Below are positions 44,545-52,795 of a stretch of 64,000 bases of DNA, in pieces. A program made the position numbers and the translations under genes. The stretch covers positions 1 through 64,000 of the forward strand of contig CAYPJU010000001.1 of NCBI GenBank assembly GCA_964411125.1, read 5' to 3'. The DNA is from JBFIHF01 sp964411125. Lineage in GTDB: Bacteria > Myxococcota_A > Bradymonadia > Bradymonadales > Bradymonadaceae. Under the pieces are notes generated by a model. That model saw only the letters and a list, made by a program, of their open reading frames with translations, was not told the origin of the DNA and ran no database searches. Every line of letters starts with the position of its first letter. Positions within the stretch are counted from its first letter, which is position 1.

Positions 44545-46416
44545 ATGACTTCCGGACCGACACTGCAAGACTACCGACGAGAGGGCGGCCTCGACAAACA
44601 GCGCGCCCTGATCGTGGGCGGGGGAGCGACCGGCCAGCTTTACGGCCAGGCGCTCGCGAATGCCGGCGTGGAGGTCGTCTACTACCTGAAACCTCGCCAC
44701 GTCGCCGATGCCGAAGATGGGTTCGACTTGCATCCTTTCGGGCTCGTCGGCCGCCGCCCGAGCCGCCACTTTTCGTCCTTCGACATCGTCACGACGCCCG
44801 CCGAGGCTCGCCGCCTCCGCGTCCACCAGGTCTGGTTCTGCATCTCGGCGCCGGCCCTCCGCTCGGGGATCGTGCCCGCCCTGGCCGACGCGTGTCCCGA
44901 TGCCGTCTTCGTCTGCACCCAGCCGAGCCTCGACGCGAAGACGCTGATGACCCAACACATCCCCGAAAGCCGGGTCGTGATGGGGATGACCGGGTTCGTG
45001 GCGTACGAATCCCCCCTCCCCGGGCAGAAGGACGAGCCGTCGGGCCTATCGTACTACCTGCCGCCGGCCTCCCCGTCGCTCTTCTCGGGGAGCAGGGCCG
45101 AGTCTGTCGTCCAGTTGCTGCAGGCAGGCAACCTGCCGGCGGCGTACAAACGAGACGTACAGCCTCTCGCGCGGTACGGCAGCGGAGCGCTGATCCCGTT
45201 CGTCGTAGCGCTCGAGACGGAGGGCTGGTCCCTGCGCAGGCTGAAAAAGGGAAAGGAGACGCTGTCCGATCTCTGCGGGACGATCACCGAGATCTCCGCT
45301 GCCGTGGAGCACGAAACGGGGACCTCCCCCGGGGCCGTGGCGATGTTGCAGCGCGAGTGGGTCTGGAAGTTTCTCCTCTCTGTCGCCCGGACCGCGGCAC
45401 CTTTCGACCTCGAGGCCTACCTCGAATACCACTTCACCAAACTTCGGGAGCAGTCCGAACAGATGCTCGAGGGCTACCGCGAGCTGTGCCTCCGAGAGGG
45501 ATTCGCTACGCCACACCTCGAGCGTCTCGCGCAGGCGTGGCTCGAGCACCGTCCGCGGATCGAGGAAGACCCGTACCTTGGGGGGATGCGGATCCCGGAA
45601 CCGGCGGAAGCGGCGAAGCTGCCGGCGCCGGTCGTCGACGACGAGGACGAAATGATGGTGCCGCCCTCGGGGTCGTTCGAGGGGATCCCGAAGCTCGATG
45701 CCCCGGTGGTCGACGACGTCGACGACGACGAGGAGCTCGCCACCGCGCCCACGCCGATCCTCTCCGAGATGGAGACGCCACCCCTGCACGCCGCTCTGGG
45801 TGGACACCCCGCCCTCGCAGGAGAGGTCGATCGCCTCGATGCGTCGGACTCGGAGGGGGAGACGGTGGACCCCGCCGAGGCGACGGCGGAGCTGGTAGAA
45901 GAAGAAGGCGAAGCGGAAGAGGTGGTCGTCGCCGCCGTCCTCGCCGAAGCGGCCCAGGCAGATCCCGTCGAAGAGGTGTCCAAGACGCGACAGGTCGCCG
46001 CGCGAAGCACGCAGGACACCCGGCCCGCGGAAGCTCTGCCGGTCCGTAGCGAGAGCCCGGTTTCGAAAGTGCTCGCCGATCCCGAGACGAGACCCGCGCT
46101 ACCCCTGCCGCCGAAGCTCTCGATCAAGCGTCCGGCTGGAGGCGCCCCGAAATCGAAGCAGAAAGCGGGAGGGGGGCCCCGGGACCTCGCAATCGGCAAG
46201 ATCCTGAAGGCTGCGCATGGCGACGGCGAAGACGATACGATGCCTGAACGTGAACCTCCCGAGGTCGACGCCGAGACCATGCCGAACGACTTTGCCGAGC
46301 TGCGAGAAGAAGCGGCCGAGATCCTTGCGAGAGAGGAAGGAGAAGGGGAGGAGACCACGCGACCCATGCCGATCCTGGACGACGAAGAGGAAGACGGCGA
46401 CCTCGAGGAGGCGTAG
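44545..46416 (+). CDS. Ketopantoate-reductase-like protein with long acidic C-terminus, paralogue B
   Basis: A 623-residue protein. Residues 1-355 match paralogue A (42340-43440): GGGATGQ (25-31) at the dinucleotide site, FVAYESPLPGQKDE near 152, ALETEGWSLRRLKKGKE near 231 and EQMLEGYRELC near 310. The remaining 265 residues are a low-complexity acidic region (runs of Glu, Asp, Ala, Pro) with a small basic patch (about 530-550, SIKRPAGGAPKSKQK) before a final acidic tail. The tail may be a disordered linker or a binding surface for a basic partner. The ATG at 44545 is chosen by homology to paralogue A. The next gene starts on its stop codon (TAGTG). Confidence 0.75.
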   Translation: MTSGPTLQDYRREGGLDKQRALIVGGGATGQLYGQALANAGVEVVYYLKPRHVADAEDGFDLHPFGLVGRRPSRHFSSFDIVTTPAEARRLRVHQVWFCISAPALRSGIVPALADACPDAVFVCTQPSLDAKTLMTQHIPESRVVMGMTGFVAYESPLPGQKDEPSGLSYYLPPASPSLFSGSRAESVVQLLQAGNLPAAYKRDVQPLARYGSGALIPFVVALETEGWSLRRLKKGKETLSDLCGTITEISAAVEHETGTSPGAVAMLQREWVWKFLLSVARTAAPFDLEAYLEYHFTKLREQSEQMLEGYRELCLREGFATPHLERLAQAWLEHRPRIEEDPYLGGMRIPEPAEAAKLPAPVVDDEDEMMVPPSGSFEGIPKLDAPVVDDVDDDEELATAPTPILSEMETPPLHAALGGHPALAGEVDRLDASDSEGETVDPAEATAELVEEEGEAEEVVVAAVLAEAAQADPVEEVSKTRQVAARSTQDTRPAEALPVRSESPVSKVLADPETRPALPLPPKLSIKRPAGGAPKSKQKAGGGPRDLAIGKILKAAHGDGEDDTMPEREPPEVDAETMPNDFAELREEAAEILAREEGEGEETTRPMPILDDEEEDGDLEEA

Positions 46417-47282
46417 TGGCCGGCGAGTCGAAGAACCCCCCGATCTGCAACATGGAACCCGCGTTCAAGGGCTGGGCCAAACCGGGGCCGCCCGCGCGGC
46501 TGGACGTGAAACTCGACGTCGCCGACGACGAGACCGTCGATGCACTGAGCGGGCACTTTCGGATCCTCCAGCTGCGAAGAGGCCACCGCTTCTCCACCGA
46601 CGACGTTCTGGTCGCGTGGTACGGGACGTCGTGGTGCCCATCGGCCGGGCGTGTCCTCGATCTGGGCAGCGGGATCGGCTCGGTCGCGATGATCGCGGCG
46701 TGGCGTCTGCGGGGCGCCCGGTTCGTCACAGTCGAACGTCAGGAGCGAAGCGTGGAGCTGGCGCGACGGTCGGCGCGATACAACGGGCTGTCGGAGCGTT
46801 TCGACATCCGGCGGACCGACCTGCGTGAGTTCGGGATCGACCCCGAAGGCTTCGACCTGGTCCTCGGGAGCCCGCCCTACTGGCCCCCCGAAGAAGGGTT
46901 GCAATCGGACGACGAACAGCGCGCGGCCTGCCGGTTCGAGTTCGCCGGGGACGTCGGCGACTACTGCCGTGCCGCGGCTCCGAACCTACGTCCGGGGGGC
47001 GTCTTCGCCGTCGTCTTTCCCGCCGCACCCCAATCGCAGCTCGACCGCGTGCGTGAAGGTGCTTCGTCGGCGGGGCTCTCGATCGTTCGATGGCGGAGGG
47101 TGTGGCTCCGCGAGGGGGACGACTACCACCTCGGGGTCTTCCTGATGCAGCGGACGAGCGACCTTCCCGAGGATTTTCGGGACCAGACGTGGGAGGAACC
47201 CCCGCTCGTCGTACGAACGAAAGACGGCGCGCTCCATCCGGAGTATCGCGCCGTCAAACTCGCGGTCGGTTTTCCGCCCTAG
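46416..47282 (+). CDS. SAM-dependent N6-adenine-type methyltransferase (TrmN6-like)
   Basis: A 288-residue class I methyltransferase. The SAM-binding motif is VLDLGSGIGSVAMI (near residue 79), followed by acidic TVERQERS (motif II), and the catalytic motif is GSPPYWPP (near 153), an SPPY variant of the NPPY used for exocyclic amino methylation. QLRRGHRFSTDDVLVAWY near residue 52 is like the leader of tRNA1(Val) A37 methyltransferases (TrmN6/YfiC). Likely target: an adenine in RNA; a protein Gln cannot be excluded. Its GTG shares a base with the upstream stop, so it is coupled to paralogue B. It ends exactly where the convergent lipoprotein gene ends. Confidence 0.85.
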   Translation: MAGESKNPPICNMEPAFKGWAKPGPPARLDVKLDVADDETVDALSGHFRILQLRRGHRFSTDDVLVAWYGTSWCPSAGRVLDLGSGIGSVAMIAAWRLRGARFVTVERQERSVELARRSARYNGLSERFDIRRTDLREFGIDPEGFDLVLGSPPYWPPEEGLQSDDEQRAACRFEFAGDVGDYCRAAAPNLRPGGVFAVVFPAAPQSQLDRVREGASSAGLSIVRWRRVWLREGDDYHLGVFLMQRTSDLPEDFRDQTWEEPPLVVRTKDGALHPEYRAVKLAVGFPP

Positions 47283-48431
47283 TCAGGGAGCGCAGACCAC
47301 GGCGGTCGACGGCTCGGCGTTGCTCGATCCGACGAAACGCTCGAGCTCCTGCTCCGAAGTTCCCGTCACCGAATTGCAGAAGTTGTTCTCGGACTGGCTC
47401 TTCGCCATGCAGATGCCGACACCGGCGGTGTCCGACTCGACGCAGAAGGTCGTCGGGTATCCCGCCTTGTCCGGGCAGAACCCTTCGCACACCACGGTGC
47501 AGAAGCCGCGCGACTGGCCTGTCCGAGCGTCCGGGAAGTCGTAGCAGAGGGCCGGGTTCTCGCCGTCGGCGAAGTCGCAGTCGTCGTCCTGCACGCAGAC
47601 CGTTCCGACGAACGCCGCCTCGGGCGTCGAGCCGGAGCCGTCGACACCGCCGCCACCGTTGGCGTCGAAACCGTTGTTACGCATGTGAGCGATGAACTTC
47701 TTCGTGACGTTCCAGACGAGCCAGTTGCCGCCGCGGTTCACGAGGACCCACGGGGTGTAGGAGTAGAGCGCGGCGGTAGCGTGAGAGCGCGGCGTGACGG
47801 TCGTAGGGTCGAGGGTCTGGGCGGAGTGCCCCTTCTTGAAGCGCCATGATCCGTCGACCGACTGGTTGTAACGTTTGTCGAGGACGCCGGCTGCGCACTC
47901 GATCTGATTTGCCAACCCTGCGTACTGGCTCTGGCAGGCCTGCCCGTCGAAGCAGCCGCATCCGAGCGCCTGATTGCGCGAACGCTGGCCCGGGCGCTGC
48001 GAACGGCTCAGATGGGAACCCTCGACCTGGAAGCGCGTCAGGATCATCACCGGGTTGAGATCGTGGCGTCGAGCCACATCGACCACGATGTCGGCGACAC
48101 GGCGTCCGTCGACGCGCTCGGCGGCCAGCCACGAGGCGCCACCGTACGGCGTGTTCTCCAGGAGCGCCTGGACCTGGTTTCCGGTCAGCATGTCGCCGTC
48201 GCGATAGAACTCGTCGCTCACCACGAAATTCTTGTCGAAGCTCGAGGGAACCGCGTCTGCCTTGCCGTTACTCGGAACTTCGGGGGCCGGGAGGAAGTCG
48301 CTCGCCTCGGCATGCTCCTCGTAGGTCGAGCCCTCGCTGTCGGCGTCGCTGCTCTCCAGCGTCGCGCCCCCACAGGCCGCACCAAACGTTGCGATCATGA
48401 AAACAACCAGAAATTTCGAAATCGTCGCCAT
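47283..48431 (-). CDS. Cys-rich lipoprotein with lysozyme-like region
   Basis: A 382-residue exported lipoprotein. The signal peptide ends in a lipobox (FGAAC, Cys near 20). Residues about 75-245 include RRHDLNPVMILTRFQVEGS, a conserved Cys cluster (CGCFDGQAC), a LDKRYNQS segment and an AALYSYTPWV segment near the end. This pattern resembles the helical fold of exported peptidoglycan hydrolases, with the Glu of QVEGS as possible catalytic acid; I infer this from pattern only. The last 120 residues are Cys-rich, in the style of disulfide-stabilised myxobacterial surface proteins. AGGGAG precedes the ATG. Its stop directly abuts the stop of the methyltransferase gene. Confidence 0.6.
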   Translation of the reverse strand: MATISKFLVVFMIATFGAACGGATLESSDADSEGSTYEEHAEASDFLPAPEVPSNGKADAVPSSFDKNFVVSDEFYRDGDMLTGNQVQALLENTPYGGASWLAAERVDGRRVADIVVDVARRHDLNPVMILTRFQVEGSHLSRSQRPGQRSRNQALGCGCFDGQACQSQYAGLANQIECAAGVLDKRYNQSVDGSWRFKKGHSAQTLDPTTVTPRSHATAALYSYTPWVLVNRGGNWLVWNVTKKFIAHMRNNGFDANGGGGVDGSGSTPEAAFVGTVCVQDDDCDFADGENPALCYDFPDARTGQSRGFCTVVCEGFCPDKAGYPTTFCVESDTAGVGICMAKSQSENNFCNSVTGTSEQELERFVGSSNAEPSTAVVCAP

Positions 48432-48502
48432 CGGTACACTCCCTGTGTCAGTTCCGATGGAGACTAGAGCACAGGCCGTGCCAACCGTCCGAAGACACAC
48501 TT

Positions 48503-48555
48503 CCGCGGACTTACGCCGTCGCGCCGCGGCGGCAATGCCGCAGAAACGTCCGCGG
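48503..48555. other. Extended hairpin between two lipoprotein genes
   Basis: CCGCGGAC (48503-48510) is the exact complement of GTCCGCGG (48548-48555), and the 37-base loop is itself GC-rich and partly self-complementary. It lies downstream of the VWA gene stop at 48629 on the minus strand. No T tract follows, so it may be a transcript-end structure rather than a classical terminator. Confidence 0.4.
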
Positions 48556-48628
48556 GCGAAGCAACTGGAGTTGCCACCCGCGTCCGCAGGATGGAAATGA
48601 TCGTGAGGGGTGAGACGAAGCCGCCTGG

Positions 48629-50158
48629 TCAGCAGCCTTCGTCGGTGTCGCCGTCGCAGTCGTCGTCGAGGCCGTTGCAGACTTCGGGAGCGCAGTCGAT
48701 GCAGTCTTCGTCGATCGATCCGTCGCAATCGTTGTCGACCCAGTCGCAGACTTCGGGGGACGGCTCACAGGCGACCTCGCAGCCGAACTGGACGTCGACG
48801 GTCGCTCCGCTCTTGGCCTGGTCGCAGGCATCGCCTCGGAGGACGATGCTGCCGTTCGCGACGTCGACGTCGAAACCGTCGGCGTCACCGCGCACGAGCG
48901 GCGTGCCGTCGACCTCGACCCAGACCCGCGACGGGTCGGGGAGGTCCGCAGGGACGAGGAAGCATTCGGTCGGCAGACCGTCGACGACGTTTCCGATCGC
49001 CGCGGCGAGCTCGTTGCTGTTCGTCGCGTGCTGCGCCATCGAGGTGCCGCCAGCGACCGCGATCTGATTGAGCTCGGCGAGTGTGCCGCCGTTCTGCAGA
49101 TGGTTGAATCCGATCACGTGGACGCTGATGCCCGCGTTCGCCAGAAGTTGGGCGTTCGCGGCGCTCGAGCCGCTCGACTCGCAAGAGTTCTCTACGCCGT
49201 CGGTCATCAAGACCACCGTTTTGGTCCTCGACGCGTCGTCGGGGTTCGAAGCGTCGACCAGGTAGTCCTTTTCGAAGACCGCCTTCAGGGCGACGTTCGG
49301 GGTCGACCCGCCATTGGGATTGTAAGCCGAGAACATGTTCGTCGCCTGGGCGGCCGTGTACTCGCCGAGGGGGAAGTAGAAGAGATCCTCACACGAGATG
49401 TTCCCCGACTGTCCGCTCGCTCCGAACCGCACGCGGGGCGCGTAGTTCAGCGCCGCTGTCTGCAGGCCGGCCATGTACTCGTTCTCCCATTGGGACATCG
49501 ATCCGGAGTTGTCCAGGAGGAACCAGACGTCGGCTCCACCACCGCTGACGTCCTGATCGCAAAGCATACCTGCCGGGACGGCGGAGCAAGCGTCGCCGCT
49601 TCCGTCCCCGTCTTCGTCGGACTGCAGGGGGTTCGGGATGGTGGGGCAGTTGTCGCACGCGTCGCCGACCCCGTCTTCATCGGCGTCCGCCTGCCCCGGA
49701 TTGCTCGAGTCCACGCAGTTGTCGTCGAGGTTGGGGAACCCATCGCCGTCGGAGTCGGCCGCGCGCGTGTAGAAGTGGTCTCCCGTGCAGGCGTCGCCCG
49801 TTCCGTCCTCGTCGCTGTCTCGCTGCCCCTTGTTCGCGGTGGCGACACAGTTGTCGCAAAGGTTACCCCATCCGTCGCCGTCGATGTCGAGCTGGTCGGG
49901 GTTTCGAACTTCCGGGCAATTGTCGTCTTCGTTGACGACCCCGTCTCCGTCCTCGTCGAGATCGGGGTCGAGGTTGTTCAGCGGGTCTACGTTGTTGGTT
50001 TCGCCACCGTTGTTCGACCCGTTGTTCGATCCCCCGTTCGTGTCGCCGTTGTTCGACCCGTTGCCGTTGTTGTTGTTCCCGGAGACGACTTTCTTGTCGA
50101 CGCCTCCGCCACCACAGGCCACGGAAAGCGCAGCAATAATCAGCCAGATCTTCTTCAT
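48629..50158 (-). CDS. Second VWA-domain lipoprotein with thrombospondin type 3 repeats
   Basis: A 509-residue exported lipoprotein. The signal peptide ends at SVACGGG (lipobox Cys near 15). An Asn/Gly-rich linker (about residues 25-57) is followed by five thrombospondin type 3 repeats (D-x-D-G-D-G type, to about 190). A von Willebrand A domain starts with [12 protein letters not shown] (metal site near 213) and includes [11 protein letters not shown]. The C-terminus has two CDW/CNG-x-D(N/D)DCDG motifs, as in the protein at 2782-4578. The order of parts is identical in the two proteins, so they are paralogues with the same likely role at the cell surface. GGAGC lies upstream of the ATG at 50158. 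Confidence 0.88.
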   Translation of the reverse strand: MKKIWLIIAALSVACGGGGVDKKVVSGNNNNGNGSNNGDTNGGSNNGSNNGGETNNVDPLNNLDPDLDEDGDGVVNEDDNCPEVRNPDQLDIDGDGWGNLCDNCVATANKGQRDSDEDGTGDACTGDHFYTRAADSDGDGFPNLDDNCVDSSNPGQADADEDGVGDACDNCPTIPNPLQSDEDGDGSGDACSAVPAGMLCDQDVSGGGADVWFLLDNSGSMSQWENEYMAGLQTAALNYAPRVRFGASGQSGNISCEDLFYFPLGEYTAAQATNMFSAYNPNGGSTPNVALKAVFEKDYLVDASNPDDASRTKTVVLMTDGVENSCESSGSSAANAQLLANAGISVHVIGFNHLQNGGTLAELNQIAVAGGTSMAQHATNSNELAAAIGNVVDGLPTECFLVPADLPDPSRVWVEVDGTPLVRGDADGFDVDVANGSIVLRGDACDQAKSGATVDVQFGCEVACEPSPEVCDWVDNDCDGSIDEDCIDCAPEVCNGLDDDCDGDTDEGC

Positions 50159-50249
50159 TGAAAGCTCCATCTCGAACGTGCAGCGAGCGGTTCGCAGTAT
50201 TAGCGGGGTCCCGATCGTCAGGCAAACCTATCGGGTCGATGAACGAGGC

Positions 50250-51263
50250 TCAGAGAAAGCGCTTGTTGCCCTCGACGCGCGGTCGGTGGTCGTCTCCCCG
50301 GCGATACTGGGGGTCGAGCAGTTGCTCGATACGCTCCATGACGACGTCGGTGAAGCCCGCGAACGTCTGCGAAAACTCCTCCGCTTCTCGAGTGAAAGGA
50401 CGGTAGTCCTCCTCGAGTTGAAACGGCCCGAGCTCCCCCTCGGGGGTCAGCGGCTCGCCGATTCTGTAGACAACCGTGCCCCCCTGACTCAGCGGGCTGT
50501 CGCCCGGGTACAACGCGTCGGAACCGTTGCAGCCGACCGGGACGACCGTGGCGCCCATCCGGACCGCCATCTGTGCCAGCCCGGGCTTCCCTTCGCCGAG
50601 CCGCAACGAACGCGTCCCCTCGGGAAAGACGAGCACCTTCAGGTTGCGGTCGAACGCCTGATAGTTCAGATCCACGAACCGGTCCATCATGCGACGGAAC
50701 AGCAACCGCTGGGCGTCGATGAAGTTTCCGCGTCGCGGATCGAACCCGAGCCCGAGCATCTCCCGCGGCGTCGTGTTGAGGATGTCGAAGTCGCGCAGTA
50801 CCCCCGCTTCCTCCGCCATTGCGCGGGCCACGTCGAACTCGATCCCGTCGTCCATCACCGTGCGAAGCAGCCGGTACAGGTCCGTGGACGGCGGATGCTC
50901 GAGCGCGTCGGTAGCGTCCATCGTGATGATGTACCCTTTCGAGGGTGCCGGGATGTTGTTCGCGGCGACCATGAACCGACCGATCCACTCGTTGTTGAAG
51001 TACTTCCCCTTCACCCACGTCGCCGTGAACTCCCCCCGCTGTTTCCAGAGCTCGACCTGAAAGGGCCAGTAGTTGTAGCGATCCGTGTGGTTCATCGCGA
51101 TGAAGACCTTCCCCGTGCTGGGCAGGTTCTCGAGCCCCTCCAGCACCACCCGCGTCCGAGTGCCTGGAAACTGGAAGTTCGCGCGGATCAGCCATCCGGT
51201 GACTTTCTGGCCGAGCGGTTTCTCCGAGAGCTCGACCTCCTCGAGGGTTTGCAATGTCAGCAT
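50250..51263 (-). CDS. PlsC-like acyltransferase
   Basis: A 337-residue acyltransferase of the PlsC/LPLAT superfamily. The catalytic region shows AMNHTDRYNYWPF (near residue 55; NHxD-type motif with an altered spacing), NNEWIGRFMVAANNIPAP, and the FPEGTRSLRLGEGKPGLAQMA block (near 222) that is diagnostic for the family. No clear membrane helix is present, but members often sit at the membrane face. A GGAG site precedes the ATG. The first 7 bases overlap the end of the ATP-grasp gene, so translation of the two is coupled. That pairing suggests an acylated product of the ligase, a possibility from context only. Confidence 0.82.
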   Translation of the reverse strand: MLTLQTLEEVELSEKPLGQKVTGWLIRANFQFPGTRTRVVLEGLENLPSTGKVFIAMNHTDRYNYWPFQVELWKQRGEFTATWVKGKYFNNEWIGRFMVAANNIPAPSKGYIITMDATDALEHPPSTDLYRLLRTVMDDGIEFDVARAMAEEAGVLRDFDILNTTPREMLGLGFDPRRGNFIDAQRLLFRRMMDRFVDLNYQAFDRNLKVLVFPEGTRSLRLGEGKPGLAQMAVRMGATVVPVGCNGSDALYPGDSPLSQGGTVVYRIGEPLTPEGELGPFQLEEDYRPFTREAEEFSQTFAGFTDVVMERIEQLLDPQYRRGDDHRPRVEGNKRFL

Positions 51264-52690
51264 CGATCCACTCCGAGCTTGCGAGGGAGAACTTCCGCGA
51301 TTCCTTCGGCCGCCTCTTCGGGCGTTCTCCCCAGCGAGATCACGTCGAACTTTCCGTCTCGCTCGAGTGGGCCGACGTTGTAGAGGACGAACCGTCCCTG
51401 GTTGCTCCTCGGATCGTAGAGGTCGTCGCCAACCAATCGAAGCAGCTCGTGGAACGACATTCCGACGAGGCTCTCGTGGACGAAATCCTGGGCGTGGTAG
51501 GGACGGCGGCCGTTCTCGTCGCGCAGCCCGAGCCGGTCGACTAGAAACATCGGCGTGCTCGTCCCGCCCCAGCGGCCGTTGCATTCGGTGAAGTGGACGT
51601 CGAAATCGCCGTTCGGGTCCCCCGCGACGATGAAATCGAACGAACAGCGCCCGACGTACCCCATCCCCTGAAACGCCGCGGCGACGATTCGCGACGCTTC
51701 GCCCAGCCGTCGGTGGACCGCTTCGCCGAGACGGGCCGGGCGGCTGCCGAGGAACACCTTCTCGTCACCGAGCAAGAGCTGTTCGTAGATACCCTCGAGC
51801 AGCGGATCGCCGACACCGACGGGAGGAATCCACATCTGCGTGGACGGAGAGATGTGCGTCTCGACCCACTGCACCGCCAGCACCTCTTCTTCCCCCGCCC
51901 ACTGCGTTGCTTCGAGGAACTCCTCCACCAGCCCGAGAACTCCGTCGGGCGGGAGAGACCTCACGTCTTCCGATCGGAAGACGGCGTTCCCCATCGCGGA
52001 GGCGCAGCGCGTCCGTTTCAGCCCTACCTTCTCGCTGTGGTCCGCCAGATTCCGCAGGTTCTCGGCGATCGTGGCGGGGTCACGGGAGATCGCCGTCCGA
52101 ACCACGAGGTCGTCTCCCACGAGCTCTCGCACCACCTCGTCGAGCGTCGCCTTGTCGTTCGCCACCCAGAGGGCTTCGGTCGTCGGGCCGACCACGAAGG
52201 CGTCGATCCTCTCGGCGCGCATTCGCCCGGCGAGCTCCCAGACATCCTCAATCGCCATGTACGGATGGATCGCGACCGGTCCCGCCCCTGCCCACTGCAG
52301 CAATTTTTTCCAGGCCGTGCCGCTCGCGCACGCCTTCGCCACCGCGGTCGGCTCGCTCGTCGGCTCGGCCACTACGGTGCCGGGCGCGCCGAGCCCGAGC
52401 ACCTCGCGGCAATATGGCTCGTAACCTTCCGAAATCGGGGTCACGGCAGCGAACACGTCGCCCGTGTCCGCGCGCACCCGCGCCCGATGTTGGTATCGCT
52501 CCACTCCCGGGATGACCGACACGAACGGGATCGCGCTCACGTCTTCGAGGTGTAGGGTGGGTGTCTCCCCGCGCCCGAACGCGGCGTAGCGCTCCGGCGT
52601 GCACGCGGCGTCGCCACTGCGAGACGAATGCGAGGTTCGATCGCGAACGAAGGCGGCTCCCCATTCGCGGGCGGCGGAGATGTCGGTCAC
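51257..52690 (-). CDS. ATP-grasp ligase, PGM1-like
   Basis: A 477-residue enzyme of the ATP-grasp superfamily, which form amide or peptide bonds through an acyl-phosphate. Residues about 40-150 look like a pre-ATP-grasp Rossmann-type part. The grasp region includes a WVANDK segment (near 183), KRTRCASAMGNAVF near 230, EEVLAVQWVE near 273, and the metal-binding block CSFDFIVAGDPNGDFDVHFTECNGRWGG (Asp, Glu and Asn ligands; near 350-376). The order and the TECNGRWGG block resemble peptide ligases of the PGM1 group. The substrate is unknown. A GTG start is preceded by GAGGAGAAG. It overlaps an acyltransferase gene, which suggests a two-step conjugation pathway. Confidence 0.8.
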   Translation of the reverse strand: MTDISAAREWGAAFVRDRTSHSSRSGDAACTPERYAAFGRGETPTLHLEDVSAIPFVSVIPGVERYQHRARVRADTGDVFAAVTPISEGYEPYCREVLGLGAPGTVVAEPTSEPTAVAKACASGTAWKKLLQWAGAGPVAIHPYMAIEDVWELAGRMRAERIDAFVVGPTTEALWVANDKATLDEVVRELVGDDLVVRTAISRDPATIAENLRNLADHSEKVGLKRTRCASAMGNAVFRSEDVRSLPPDGVLGLVEEFLEATQWAGEEEVLAVQWVETHISPSTQMWIPPVGVGDPLLEGIYEQLLLGDEKVFLGSRPARLGEAVHRRLGEASRIVAAAFQGMGYVGRCSFDFIVAGDPNGDFDVHFTECNGRWGGTSTPMFLVDRLGLRDENGRRPYHAQDFVHESLVGMSFHELLRLVGDDLYDPRSNQGRFVLYNVGPLERDGKFDVISLGRTPEEAAEGIAEVLPRKLGVDRC

Positions 52691-52795
52691 GGCTACTTCT
52701 CCTCGTGAACTTCTCCAGCGGTGGCTGGAACCGTGAACTCCTAGTGGAACTGAGCCGGACTGTCGAGAAGCGTCGCTCGGCCAAGGCTCGGACGA

